From Micrococcales bacterium (GTDB lineage: Bacteria > Actinomycetota > Actinomycetes > Actinomycetales > Cellulomonadaceae): 64,000 bases of DNA. Below the pieces are notes generated by a model. It searched no databases. It was not told where the DNA came from and worked only from the letters and a program-made list of their open reading frames with translations. Each line of letters starts with the position of its first letter. The first letter of the stretch is position 1. The position numbers and the translations under genes are program-made. This document shows, in pieces, positions 1 through 7,602 of this stretch. The DNA is taken from positions 1-64,000 of the forward strand of contig WRMB01000002.1 in the NCBI GenBank assembly GCA_009777345.1. The letters are read 5' to 3'.

Positions 1-107
1 TGGTCGAAACCAGCTTGCCCCAGGGACCCCACGCCCCTGCCGCGACACGCCACGACCCCGTCACCGCAGGTCAGGCCCAATGCCGACGGCCTACGTCATT
101 TACCTGG
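1..107. other. Left flank, possible trace of a recombinase-associated tail
   Basis: GC-rich stretch with no convincing gene. One plus-strand frame reads HRRSGPMP at about 61-84. The reverse-strand remnant near 11,340-11,375 reads HRRSEPIP, and the two share about 14 identical bases (tcaccgcaggtcag). This may be the last trace of the tail sequence found at other module edges of the island. The match is short, so it is only suggestive. Confidence 0.3.
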
Positions 108-1037
108 TGAGAAAACCTCATTGTAGCCGAGATGTCAGGCGTGAAGAGCCACGGTGTGGGTAAGATTGCTTCTCTCAACCTAGGTGACATGAGCGCTTCA
201 CCCGACTTCGAACAGCACGGCCCTGTGCTCAGAGTCAACGGTAACGGCATGTCCGGTCTACGGCTTTTCCGAGTCGTCGCCGATCGGGTGGTTCCGATGG
301 TTCGTCAATACGGGGTCGCGATTGCAGGTGCCGTGAACTTTACGCGATACAGTTCACTCTACCCATATACAGAAAAGATTGCGAAGGCGGGATATGTATC
401 CATCATGATCAACTCGGCGGGCCCGCCGGCTGTGGCTCCTTTCGGATCCTACGATCCCATCACTGGCACCAATCCGCTATGCATATCAATACCGTCGGCA
501 GGTACCGTACAGACGTTTGACATGACAACAGCTGAAGTGGTTTGGGGAGAAATACGCCAGGCCGAACTGGAGGGCAGGCCCCTCAGGGGATCAACCTTCT
601 ACTCGGTGTTCGGAGAGTTTACTACCGACCCGAACGAAGTACACTCCGTCATGTCATTTGGTGGCGCCAGAGGATTCGCGATCAACCTCGCGATTGAGAT
701 GTTTTGCGGCCCGCTTCTAGGAGCACCGGGTGGGCTATCGGTTAAAGGTGAACTCGACTGCGGCGCGTTGCTGCTGGCGATCGATCCTGGGAAAATGGGT
801 GCGAAAGACGACTTTGGGTCACGAATCGCAAGTTTGCTAGGAGAGGTCAGAGCAGCTTCCCCACTTCGGGGGAGCGACGAGGTGCGCGCGCCAGGTGACC
901 GCAATCGAGGACGTATTTTGATCGAGGACCATCTCAGAGAGACATTTGATATAGCGGACTCGACTGTATCATTCCTCGAAAGGATGGGGAGGGGCGAGAA
1001 GATCGCAGAATTATCGTCCAATCCAAAATTCAACTAG
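108..1037 (+). pseudogene. 5'-truncated Ldh2-family (malate/L-sulfolactate type) dehydrogenase
   Basis: Resembles the Ldh2/AllD family of NAD(P)-dependent 2-hydroxyacid oxidoreductases: an SHG motif near the N-terminus, NSAGPPAVAPFGSY, GTNPLCISIP, and GGARGFAINLAIE in the C-terminal half. The first ATG is at 132, but recognisable family sequence already runs in frame upstream (ENLIVAE from 111) to a stop at 108-110. About 30 N-terminal residues expected in the family are missing, so the gene looks truncated at the island junction. The family signature SNHFG is replaced by AVNFT, so the usual catalytic histidine appears to be lost. The downstream gene starts 18 bases after the stop. It is either a decayed enzyme or a diverged protein using ATG 132 (301 aa). 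Truncation is seen directly; loss of activity is inference. Confidence 0.6.
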
Positions 1038-1055
1038 TACGCTCGGAGACATGTG

Positions 1056-1538
1056 ATGTGTCACGTGCAGGGTATTCAGTGGGGCGACGTATCGTCGTGG
1101 GTATCCGGTGTCGCCACGGTCGCTGCAATAGCGGTTGCACTCTATCAATCACGCCGTGCCGAGCGTCTAGCACACCAGAGGGACCTAACGTCAGTGTTCG
1201 CATGGTTCGCGAGTGCCGCCAACGACGAAGGGCGCGGGTTTTTGAAGATGGTCAATAATACCAAGTCGCCGATATATCGCTGGCGCGCGATCGTCGAAGA
1301 CCCATCTGATGGCGTGAAGGTATCTGTAGGCGATATTGAATTCGGACTGTTCCCGCCAGGGGAGTACAGTCATCCATGCAATGCGGACCTTGCTGCGGCC
1401 GGAAACGACAATTCTACAAGAACGACCTTGGTCTTCCGAACCGCTGACAATACTTGGCGCGTAAGGGACGGAGCGGGCGTACTCAAGCGAGTGTCTGAAG
1501 CCAAGGCAAAGAGGCTAATGGATGACGGTGCCCGATGA
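1056..1538 (+). CDS. Small membrane-anchored protein of unknown function
   Basis: 160-residue protein with one hydrophobic helix at about residues 14-31 (WVSGVATVAAIAVALY) followed by a basic cytoplasmic-side stretch (QSRRAERLAHQRD) and a soluble, probably beta-rich domain. ATG 1056 is preferred over GTG 1053 because GGAG at 1045-1048 is then 7 bases away. Its TGA overlaps the ATG of the next gene (ATGA), so the two are translationally coupled and probably act together. I recognise no family. A membrane anchor coupled to a P-loop protein is a layout seen in bacterial conflict systems, but nothing here proves that role. Confidence 0.7.
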   Translation: MCHVQGIQWGDVSSWVSGVATVAAIAVALYQSRRAERLAHQRDLTSVFAWFASAANDEGRGFLKMVNNTKSPIYRWRAIVEDPSDGVKVSVGDIEFGLFPPGEYSHPCNADLAAAGNDNSTRTTLVFRTADNTWRVRDGAGVLKRVSEAKAKRLMDDGAR

Positions 1539-3907
1539 GTAGTGATCCCAGACCACGACGCCGTCGACGACCCCCTGCCGACCCCGGAGTCGTGCAAGAT
1601 GCGGCATGGAGGGACAGTATGGAAATCCATGACCCTCCACCGAAGGTAGACGAGACACCCTCGCTCTCCGAATACCGATGGCCGTATCAATGGTATGACT
1701 CTCTCAACGGGCTGTCGTCGAGGCGCGTCCGTCCGCTAGTCCAGGACGAAATATGCAGAGAAATCATTAAGGACGCGAAAAAATCCACTGTGACGACGCT
1801 GCTTGTATCAGGTGAGTTAGGCATAGGGAAGAGCACACTCAGTCGCCTTCTGGTTAACACTCTGTTTCCGCAGTACGCGGACCGAGAAACGGACGATAGC
1901 GTAAAGAATGCGCTTCTTACAACTCAAGTCATCGAGGCGTGGGATCTTGAAGATGATAGAAGTTTCGCTAGGAGAATTGATTCGTGCCCACCTACCACTC
2001 CATTGGTGATTCTCGCGCGCCCCATCATGGCTGAAAGTTCAATCCCACTTTCCACGAGAGAGCCGTCGGCAACGATAACGCTAGCACCGTTCGTAGTGTC
2101 GGACACAGTGTTTCGCGAATGTCTAGACATTATCTGCCGAAACGAGGGGATCACAAACCAGTTGGTTCGCGATCGAGTCGCTGAGGTATGCGGGACGTTC
2201 CCCGAGACCATGCTGACGCCGTTCTATTTTCGTGAAGCTGCTCGCAAAGTCCAGAGCAAGGAGTCAACCAATGGAATTGAAAGCCCCCTTGAATTGATTC
2301 TATCTTCGCTGGTGACAAGGATCGGGACTGGGACTGATGGGGTTGTCGCAAAGCTAAAGGAGATTGCTTGGGGAGAGAGGGAAGCGACGTCAGACCTCGC
2401 CATTGCAGGCATCATCGGCAACGACGGGCATTTCGTACATGCCGGGTATCGTTCGGTGCTCCTCGCCGTGACCGTGATCAAAGGCGAAAGAACGTTCGCT
2501 GATGTTTGCGCTCAGCCGATCTGCCGACCTTCCGTAGAACTCATTTTGAGCGAAGTCAGTTGGCAACTAAAGAGACGTGGCAGGGATGCCGAGCCCCGGA
2601 TTGTAACTGAGATTGACGCCTATTGCCGTAGCGGCCAACTCCATGGGCCGGAGACTGTGGACATCAGAGCCAAAGCGGCCAACTTCCTTAGCGCGAGTAT
2701 ACGGTCAGACGACGCGACACAGGCAGTTCGTGAAGAGTGCATGACCCGACTTGGCGAAGACAACGACTCTCGATTCAGGTCGGCCATTGGATCGTTGTCG
2801 TCGGCATTGTCCACAGTCGGGCTACTTCCCCTGCTCAGGGCAAAGGATGAGAGATTCTCGGCGGCATCTGGCTACTTTAAGCACATCGATCGACTTGTAT
2901 GCGAGATCGGCGCGAGTGCCGAACCCGAGCGAAAGGATGACGCGAAACCAGTACGATGCTATTCTCGGCAGGAGGTAGCGGTTGGACCGTTCTGGGTCAG
3001 CAGATTCCTCGTTACCAACGATCAGTTCAGGGAATTCTGGTCATGCTCTGAGCCTGAATCATATTACAAAGGTGCAGGTCGGCAGTGGGTATTGAGTGAT
3101 AGGAAGTTGCTATCGCGGATCGAGAGCGATTTCGATCTGATCTCAGCGCGCTGCTTCTGGAAAGAAGTGAGTAAGCCCCACGGGTCTGATCTCGGTATTT
3201 CTATGCTCGAGATTGCAAAAGACAGAGCAACTAGAAAACTCAAGCACGTCCTTTGGGAGCAAGGGCGAATCAACGCTCGCTATAATGGCATGGGCTGTCC
3301 GGTGGTAGGAGTGACCTGGTGGGATGCGCAGGCGTTCTGCCGTTGGTGGGAGGATATGTATCTTGATGATTCTTTTGGACCCGGCGCTAGAGTGCAACTA
3401 CTGACTGACTGGGAATGGGAAGCTCTCAGGCGAACCTATGTTGGTCGAGTGACCGGACGAACAGCGCACGTGCGACCGATCATACTCCCAGACAGGCGCA
3501 AGGCGCGGCAGGTGCCGATACTACGTCCGCTGCACGTTGGGCTGTTCTCGGGTGGTGACTTTGGCGGAGTCTGCGATCTCGTTGGGAACGTGTGGGAGTG
3601 GACACGCTCCAGGGTGTACGGTCGTATCGTGAACTCTCCTCGCAAGGACCAGGTTTATGGAGAGACGGCCTGGACCCATGGTCCGGTCGAGGACGAGAGA
3701 ATTGCAAAGAGGCCTTGGCGTGATGTCGTAGACGAAGAGGACGACCTGTTCTACAGGTCTGTCCGCGGAGGCTCGTTCTTTGCGGTGGACCCAAACACGG
3801 CACTGGATCCAGCGTACAGGTTGTGCGATCCACCATTCAGTTCATACGCGGATCTCGGATTTCGCATTGCAGTCTATCCGAACACCGGGTCGGAGCAGCC
3901 GCTGTGA
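1535..3907 (+). CDS. P-loop NTPase (STAND/NACHT-like) fused to a C-terminal FGE-sulfatase domain
   Basis: 790-residue fusion. The N-terminus is Arg/Pro-rich. A Walker A motif, GELGIGKST, sits at residues 93-101, and LVILARP near residue 160 resembles the sensor strand (SRP-like) of NACHT ATPases. A clear Walker B was not found. A helical middle follows (about 190-470). Residues about 470-785 form a formylglycine-generating-enzyme/sulfatase-modifying-factor fold: PFWVSRFLVTNDQFREFW, GVTWWDAQAFCRWW, LLTDWEWEALRR, LVGNVWEW, RGGSFF and LGFRIAVYP. The catalytic cysteine pair of true FGE enzymes, expected after GGSFF, is absent, so this domain probably binds rather than modifies. Proteins of this build act in some cases as STAND sensors or DGR-like binding proteins; that role is inferred here. 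The start overlaps the upstream stop. Base composition is much lower in GC than the backbone. Confidence 0.75.
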   Translation: MSSDPRPRRRRRPPADPGVVQDAAWRDSMEIHDPPPKVDETPSLSEYRWPYQWYDSLNGLSSRRVRPLVQDEICREIIKDAKKSTVTTLLVSGELGIGKSTLSRLLVNTLFPQYADRETDDSVKNALLTTQVIEAWDLEDDRSFARRIDSCPPTTPLVILARPIMAESSIPLSTREPSATITLAPFVVSDTVFRECLDIICRNEGITNQLVRDRVAEVCGTFPETMLTPFYFREAARKVQSKESTNGIESPLELILSSLVTRIGTGTDGVVAKLKEIAWGEREATSDLAIAGIIGNDGHFVHAGYRSVLLAVTVIKGERTFADVCAQPICRPSVELILSEVSWQLKRRGRDAEPRIVTEIDAYCRSGQLHGPETVDIRAKAANFLSASIRSDDATQAVREECMTRLGEDNDSRFRSAIGSLSSALSTVGLLPLLRAKDERFSAASGYFKHIDRLVCEIGASAEPERKDDAKPVRCYSRQEVAVGPFWVSRFLVTNDQFREFWSCSEPESYYKGAGRQWVLSDRKLLSRIESDFDLISARCFWKEVSKPHGSDLGISMLEIAKDRATRKLKHVLWEQGRINARYNGMGCPVVGVTWWDAQAFCRWWEDMYLDDSFGPGARVQLLTDWEWEALRRTYVGRVTGRTAHVRPIILPDRRKARQVPILRPLHVGLFSGGDFGGVCDLVGNVWEWTRSRVYGRIVNSPRKDQVYGETAWTHGPVEDERIAKRPWRDVVDEEDDLFYRSVRGGSFFAVDPNTALDPAYRLCDPPFSSYADLGFRIAVYPNTGSEQPL

Positions 3908-3937
3908 TGGGTGCACAATTCACATCGCTGAAATAGT

Positions 3938-3943
3938 TATGCT
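3938..3943 (+). promoter_or_regulatory. Putative -10 box of the EamA transporter gene, leaderless layout
   Basis: TATGCT lies 6 bases before ATG 3950, which would place the transcription start at or next to the start codon. No good -35 box is visible. Basis is spacing only. Confidence 0.35.
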
Positions 3944-3949
3944 GCCGAT

Positions 3950-4828
3950 ATGCAGGCACCCATGAAGGCGTTCGCGCTCGTTGCGCTTGGCTCTCTTTGC
4001 TTGCAACTGGGTTCAGCCTCAGCCTCTTTTGCCTTCAGCGGATTGGGTGTGTCCACAGTAGCGTCTCTTCGCTGGCTGGTCGCTGCTAGCCTGATGCTCG
4101 TCGCCGTTCGTCCGAAGGTTCGTGGTCGTTCACGCTTCTCCTGGACCATAATCGTTGCGTTCGGCATCTGTATGGCGACAACCAATCTGCTGTTCTACGG
4201 TGCAATATCCAGGATGCCGCTAGGAAATGCAGTAACGATCCAGTATCTGGGCCCGTGCGTAGTTGCGCTCATTGGATCGCGGAAAATTACCGAGGCCGGA
4301 TGGGCAGTCGCTGCACTCGCCGGGGTCGCGCTCGTCGCACGGCCTGTGGGTTACTTCGACCTCTGGGGCCTCGTCTTGTCCCTCGGCGCGGCAACGACTC
4401 TCGGGGCCTACACTGTGCTTGCCGGAAAACTGGGCAGGGAGCACAGTACATCGAGTGACGTTGCGTTGGCTATGGGCGTAGCCGCGCTAGCGACGCTTCC
4501 GCTGGGTTTGCCCCGGGTCTCTGTTCCGACGGCACGCGACTGGGGGTTGATTGCACTCGCCGCCTTGCTTGCTGGCATTCTGACGAATCTGCTTGACGCA
4601 ATGGCGGCGAAGCGAACCACCTCCAGAGGAATGGGACTATTCCTCGCGATGGATCCTCTCATGGCGATACCGGTGGGGATGCTACTTCTCTCCCAGGTTC
4701 CTAGTGCAGTTGAACTCGTCGGTATGGTTCTTGCGATTTCTGCAGGAACTGCAATGGTATGGACATCCGGCAATTCAGTGAGTCCATCGAAAACAGGAAC
4801 CATCAGGTCTGAGTCCGACAGTCCATAG
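3950..4828 (+). CDS. EamA/RhtA-type DMT-superfamily transporter
   Basis: 292 residues with about ten hydrophobic segments in two EamA repeats, as in RhtA-like exporters of amino acids and metabolites. Typical stretches are NLLFYGAISRMPLGNAVTIQYLGPC in the first repeat and RGMGLFLAMDPLMAIPVGML in the second. It acts in the cytoplasmic membrane, and substrate specificity cannot be read from sequence. It follows the FGE-fusion gene after 42 bases and precedes the DUF4430/ECF-S pair, and it could serve as exporter for a product of the downstream radical SAM gene, which is inference. ATG 3950 is preferred because of the TATGCT box 6 bases upstream; no Shine-Dalgarno is visible. Confidence 0.85.
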   Translation: MQAPMKAFALVALGSLCLQLGSASASFAFSGLGVSTVASLRWLVAASLMLVAVRPKVRGRSRFSWTIIVAFGICMATTNLLFYGAISRMPLGNAVTIQYLGPCVVALIGSRKITEAGWAVAALAGVALVARPVGYFDLWGLVLSLGAATTLGAYTVLAGKLGREHSTSSDVALAMGVAALATLPLGLPRVSVPTARDWGLIALAALLAGILTNLLDAMAAKRTTSRGMGLFLAMDPLMAIPVGMLLLSQVPSAVELVGMVLAISAGTAMVWTSGNSVSPSKTGTIRSESDSP

Positions 4829-4912
4829 CCAAGTGACCTAACGACGAAGGAGCGGCGTCATGTGTCCGCATTTTACCAAGTAACCTGCCCGCGGTCAAGG
4901 GCCGAGCACCCA

Positions 4913-4941
4913 TTGCTTCTTGGTCCGGATGGGCCTATGAT
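4913..4941 (+). promoter_or_regulatory. Putative sigma-70 promoter (TTGCTT-17-TATGAT)
   Basis: TTGCTT at 4913-4918 and TATGAT at 4936-4941 are separated by exactly 17 bases. A transcript would start near 4948, giving a 25-base leader that contains the GGAGG at 4961-4965. This would drive the DUF4430/ECF-S-like pair and perhaps the radical SAM gene. No riboswitch-like structure is apparent upstream. Confidence 0.55.
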
Positions 4942-4973
4942 GTTGAGTACTTCTACTGTTGGAGGCGTGCTCT

Positions 4974-5378
4974 GTGCCGAGTATTCGTGATAGACTCAGT
5001 GCTGTGTTGTTGAGTGCTGTTCTACTGACAATGGGTTGTGGCGTCAGGGACGGCGACCAAAACAGTGATGCTAGCCGTATCAGCGTTCCAGCAGATACCT
5101 CGGGTGCGAGTAGCATCTGTAAAGAAGGGGAGAGCATCAAATACTCTGGTCAGAATGAAAGAACTGTTCTGGACCTGTTGTTGGAAATTGATTCAAATGC
5201 CCGTGTAGTGGGCTCCGGCGCTAACGCCTACGTGGTGACGATCTGTGGTCGCGAAGCGAGCAACAGTGATCACGAGTACTGGGCACTGTATGTCAACGGA
5301 GAGTACGCACAAACTGGAGCAGGCTCCCTGATGACGAAGAACGGAGATGAGATCACATGGAAGATCGAGACCTACTGA
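4974..5378 (+). CDS. Secreted or lipid-anchored DUF4430 (transcobalamin C-terminal-like) protein
   Basis: 134 residues starting at GTG 4974, chosen because GGAGG at 4961-4965 is 8 bases upstream. An N-terminal signal-like hydrophobic segment ends in LLTMGC, a weak lipobox. Residues about 55-134 match the DUF4430 pattern, the beta-grasp-like domain found at the C-terminus of transcobalamin-type proteins (TVLDLLLEI, YWALYVNGEYA, GAGSLMTKNGDEITWKIE). Members often sit beside ECF-type importers and are thought to help bind cobalamin or a similar ligand outside the cell. Here the gene overlaps the next one by 22 bases, and that protein is an ECF-S-like membrane protein. The nearby B12-dependent radical SAM enzyme makes cobalamin uptake an attractive, unproven role. 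Confidence 0.7.
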   Translation: MPSIRDRLSAVLLSAVLLTMGCGVRDGDQNSDASRISVPADTSGASSICKEGESIKYSGQNERTVLDLLLEIDSNARVVGSGANAYVVTICGREASNSDHEYWALYVNGEYAQTGAGSLMTKNGDEITWKIETY

Positions 5379-5995
5379 GAAGCCCCTGGGTGGTCGCTCT
5401 CGTCGTCGGAGTGGTTATTATAGCGATCGTATGGCGTCTATGGAACCGCTCCGCAGGCTTCGCCCCGCCGAATGTCGAGTTGGTGACGAGTTCGGCAGTG
5501 ATACTGGCACTGACGTTGGGCATCCGCTGGAAGGCTGCGGCGCTCGGGCCACTGGCAGTCGTGATCATCAGCGATCTGATCTTGGGCAACTCGCAAGTCT
5601 ACCTCTTCACCTGGAGCGCGTGGCTGGTAATCGGCATCTTCGCCATCGTCGCACGACGACTGATCGACCGGCACAGGTTCCTTGGTGGCGTGGGGTTCGC
5701 GTTGGTTTCATCGACCTGGTTCTTCCTGTGGACCAACTTCGGTGTCTGGGCTCTCTGGCGCGGTACTTTCTACTCTGTCGATGCTAGCGGGTTGATCTCG
5801 TGCTACGCCGCTGGCATTCCATTCTACAGGAACATGCTCTTGGCGAACTTGGCTCTTGTTCCTCTATCTGCTCTATTGGCAGGGAGACTGATGGACCACC
5901 GCGTGTGCAGACACCCACATTCGCACATCCGCCCACACTTCAATAGCAGAAAGCAGCCCCTCGCACACTTTAGTCTAGATTCAGGTACCATCTAG
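5357..5995 (+). CDS. ECF-transporter S-component-like membrane protein (DUF6580-type)
   Basis: 212 residues with about five or six hydrophobic helices (about 10-27, 41-58, 63-76, 84-99, 107-125, 150-175) and a polar tail. Layout and the motif GIRWKAAALGPLAVVIISDLILG recall the small integral S-components or DUF6580 proteins that pair with DUF4430 proteins. No ATPase or T-component gene lies in the window, so any transport would need a shared ECF module elsewhere. The 22-base overlap with the preceding gene implies coupled translation. The substrate may be cobalamin, judged only from its neighbours. The C-terminus is His-rich (HSHIRPH), which could bind metal. Confidence 0.65.
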   Translation: MEDRDLLRSPWVVALVVGVVIIAIVWRLWNRSAGFAPPNVELVTSSAVILALTLGIRWKAAALGPLAVVIISDLILGNSQVYLFTWSAWLVIGIFAIVARRLIDRHRFLGGVGFALVSSTWFFLWTNFGVWALWRGTFYSVDASGLISCYAAGIPFYRNMLLANLALVPLSALLAGRLMDHRVCRHPHSHIRPHFNSRKQPLAHFSLDSGTI

Positions 5996-6030
5996 TTGTA
6001 TGAGGCCACTTTTCAGACGAGGCTGACATC

Positions 6031-7524
6031 ATGTCCACTGAATACACATCGCTCCCGCATCCCCAATCTCATCTCACCTCTCTTCAGATTTCCGAGTCAG
6101 AGAGTACACCTTCGCCGCTGCATTCTCCTCTAAGAGGATCCGTTCTTCTTCTTAATCCGCCAGACATCGAGGAATCTACGTCCAACGCAGACCCGATCCC
6201 ACTCGGACTCTTGTCGATGAAGGAATACATTGAAAACGTCGGAATGCAGGTGTCAGTTGTAAACTTAGCGCGGTGTAAGAGCTGGGATGCGGTCGTTGAT
6301 GAAATTCGCAGCCTCATGCCAATTGCGTTTGCTGGAATAACTTGTTACACGCGTCAACGTTTCTCATGTGCACGACTTGCCTCCATTATTAAGGATATCA
6401 CTCCGCAGACACTCGTTTGCTTTGGCGGACCGCATGCCACATACCTGGATTCTGCGTTGCTCGATCACATCAGTAGCGTCGATTTTGTGATTCGTGGCGA
6501 GGGAGAACTTGCACTTGCAGACCTCCTAAACATTCTGGCCCAGGGTGCCACTGTCGAGTCGCTCGCGACAGTCCCCGGCTTGACGTTCCGCTCTGGAACC
6601 CAAATTTTCAGGAATCCGCGCCGTTCGAAGAAACTTGATTTGCAGTTGTTTGCGCCTCCAGTTGTCCCTATGTCCGAACTTGGGCTGACCTCGGCAGCGG
6701 AATCGCTACGATTCCATTTCCCCACTCTCTCAAATGATCCTAACGCTAGAATTGCGCCGGTCATTAGTTCACGTGGCTGCGACGGAAACTGCACATTTTG
6801 CTGCAATAGCGCGTTCTGGGGGAAGCAGCGCTACCATACCTCTGATCACGTACTGTCTCAAGTGCGATACTATTATGATCAGGGTGTCCGACTATTCGAC
6901 TTCTATGATGACGATTTTCCACGCAATAAGGTGAATGTGCTTGAGTTTTCAGAGATGATCAGTGCCGAAGGAATGGAGATCGCCTGGTGGTGTTCCAGTC
7001 GTGTGGATTCGGTGGATGAGGAGACTCTCATTGCGATGAAGAGGGCGGGTTGCTTCATGGTATCGTACGGGATTGAGTCTGGAAGCCAGCAAATCCTTAA
7101 CCGCATGAACAAGAGAGTTACAATTGATCGCATTCGTGATGCTTGTCGGCTGACTCGACGAGCAGGACTTGGAGTGCGAGCAACGCTATCGATCGGGCAC
7201 ATAGGGGAATCATGGTCTACCATCGAGGAAACGAATGCTTTGCTCGCGGATATCAGACCCGACCAAATTGCCATCTTTGTGCTGAAGGTGTATCCAGGGA
7301 CGCCAATCCACCATATGATGGTACGCGCAGGGCGCTTGGATGACGAGTATTGGTTCGATGAAGACCAACTGATCGTTCCGTACTTTACACTCGAGCGATC
7401 CGGAGAGGAGTTATTGGCGCTCAAAAATCACCTTGTTCACAGTTTGGCTGCGTACACCGTCCGGAAGTATGAGTATGAGGTTAGCAGCACTGAACTCGAT
7501 CTTAACTGGGAATCAGTTCGGTGA
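6031..7524 (+). CDS. B12-binding radical SAM enzyme
   Basis: 497 residues. An N-terminal cobalamin-binding Rossmann domain (about 30-175; VLLLNPPD, PLGLLSMKEYIENVG, CFGGPHATYL, DFVIRGEGE) is followed by a radical SAM core with the [4Fe-4S] motif CDGNCTFC (Cys250, Cys254, Cys257), then FDFYDDDFPRN, SYGIESGSQQILNRMNKR and a C-terminal extension. This is the class B architecture used for methylations and carbon-skeleton chemistry in natural-product and cofactor pathways. The ATG has GAGG about 10 bases upstream. The gene stands 78 bases before a large unknown gene and downstream of putative cobalamin-uptake genes. A small biosynthetic cluster is plausible, but the product is unknown. GC is clearly below the backbone. 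Confidence 0.85.
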   Translation: MSTEYTSLPHPQSHLTSLQISESESTPSPLHSPLRGSVLLLNPPDIEESTSNADPIPLGLLSMKEYIENVGMQVSVVNLARCKSWDAVVDEIRSLMPIAFAGITCYTRQRFSCARLASIIKDITPQTLVCFGGPHATYLDSALLDHISSVDFVIRGEGELALADLLNILAQGATVESLATVPGLTFRSGTQIFRNPRRSKKLDLQLFAPPVVPMSELGLTSAAESLRFHFPTLSNDPNARIAPVISSRGCDGNCTFCCNSAFWGKQRYHTSDHVLSQVRYYYDQGVRLFDFYDDDFPRNKVNVLEFSEMISAEGMEIAWWCSSRVDSVDEETLIAMKRAGCFMVSYGIESGSQQILNRMNKRVTIDRIRDACRLTRRAGLGVRATLSIGHIGESWSTIEETNALLADIRPDQIAIFVLKVYPGTPIHHMMVRAGRLDDEYWFDEDQLIVPYFTLERSGEELLALKNHLVHSLAAYTVRKYEYEVSSTELDLNWESVR

Positions 7525-7602
7525 GAGTGTCTGCGGTACTTCCTGATATACGATCGATCGCATTATGTGCACTCGCATAACGGGAGTGTGAGAGGAGTCA
7601 CG

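Noticed and set aside
4829..4973. Cobalamin riboswitch before the DUF4430 gene
   Set aside because: The leader downstream of the predicted promoter is only about 25 bases and no B12-box-like sequence was seen.
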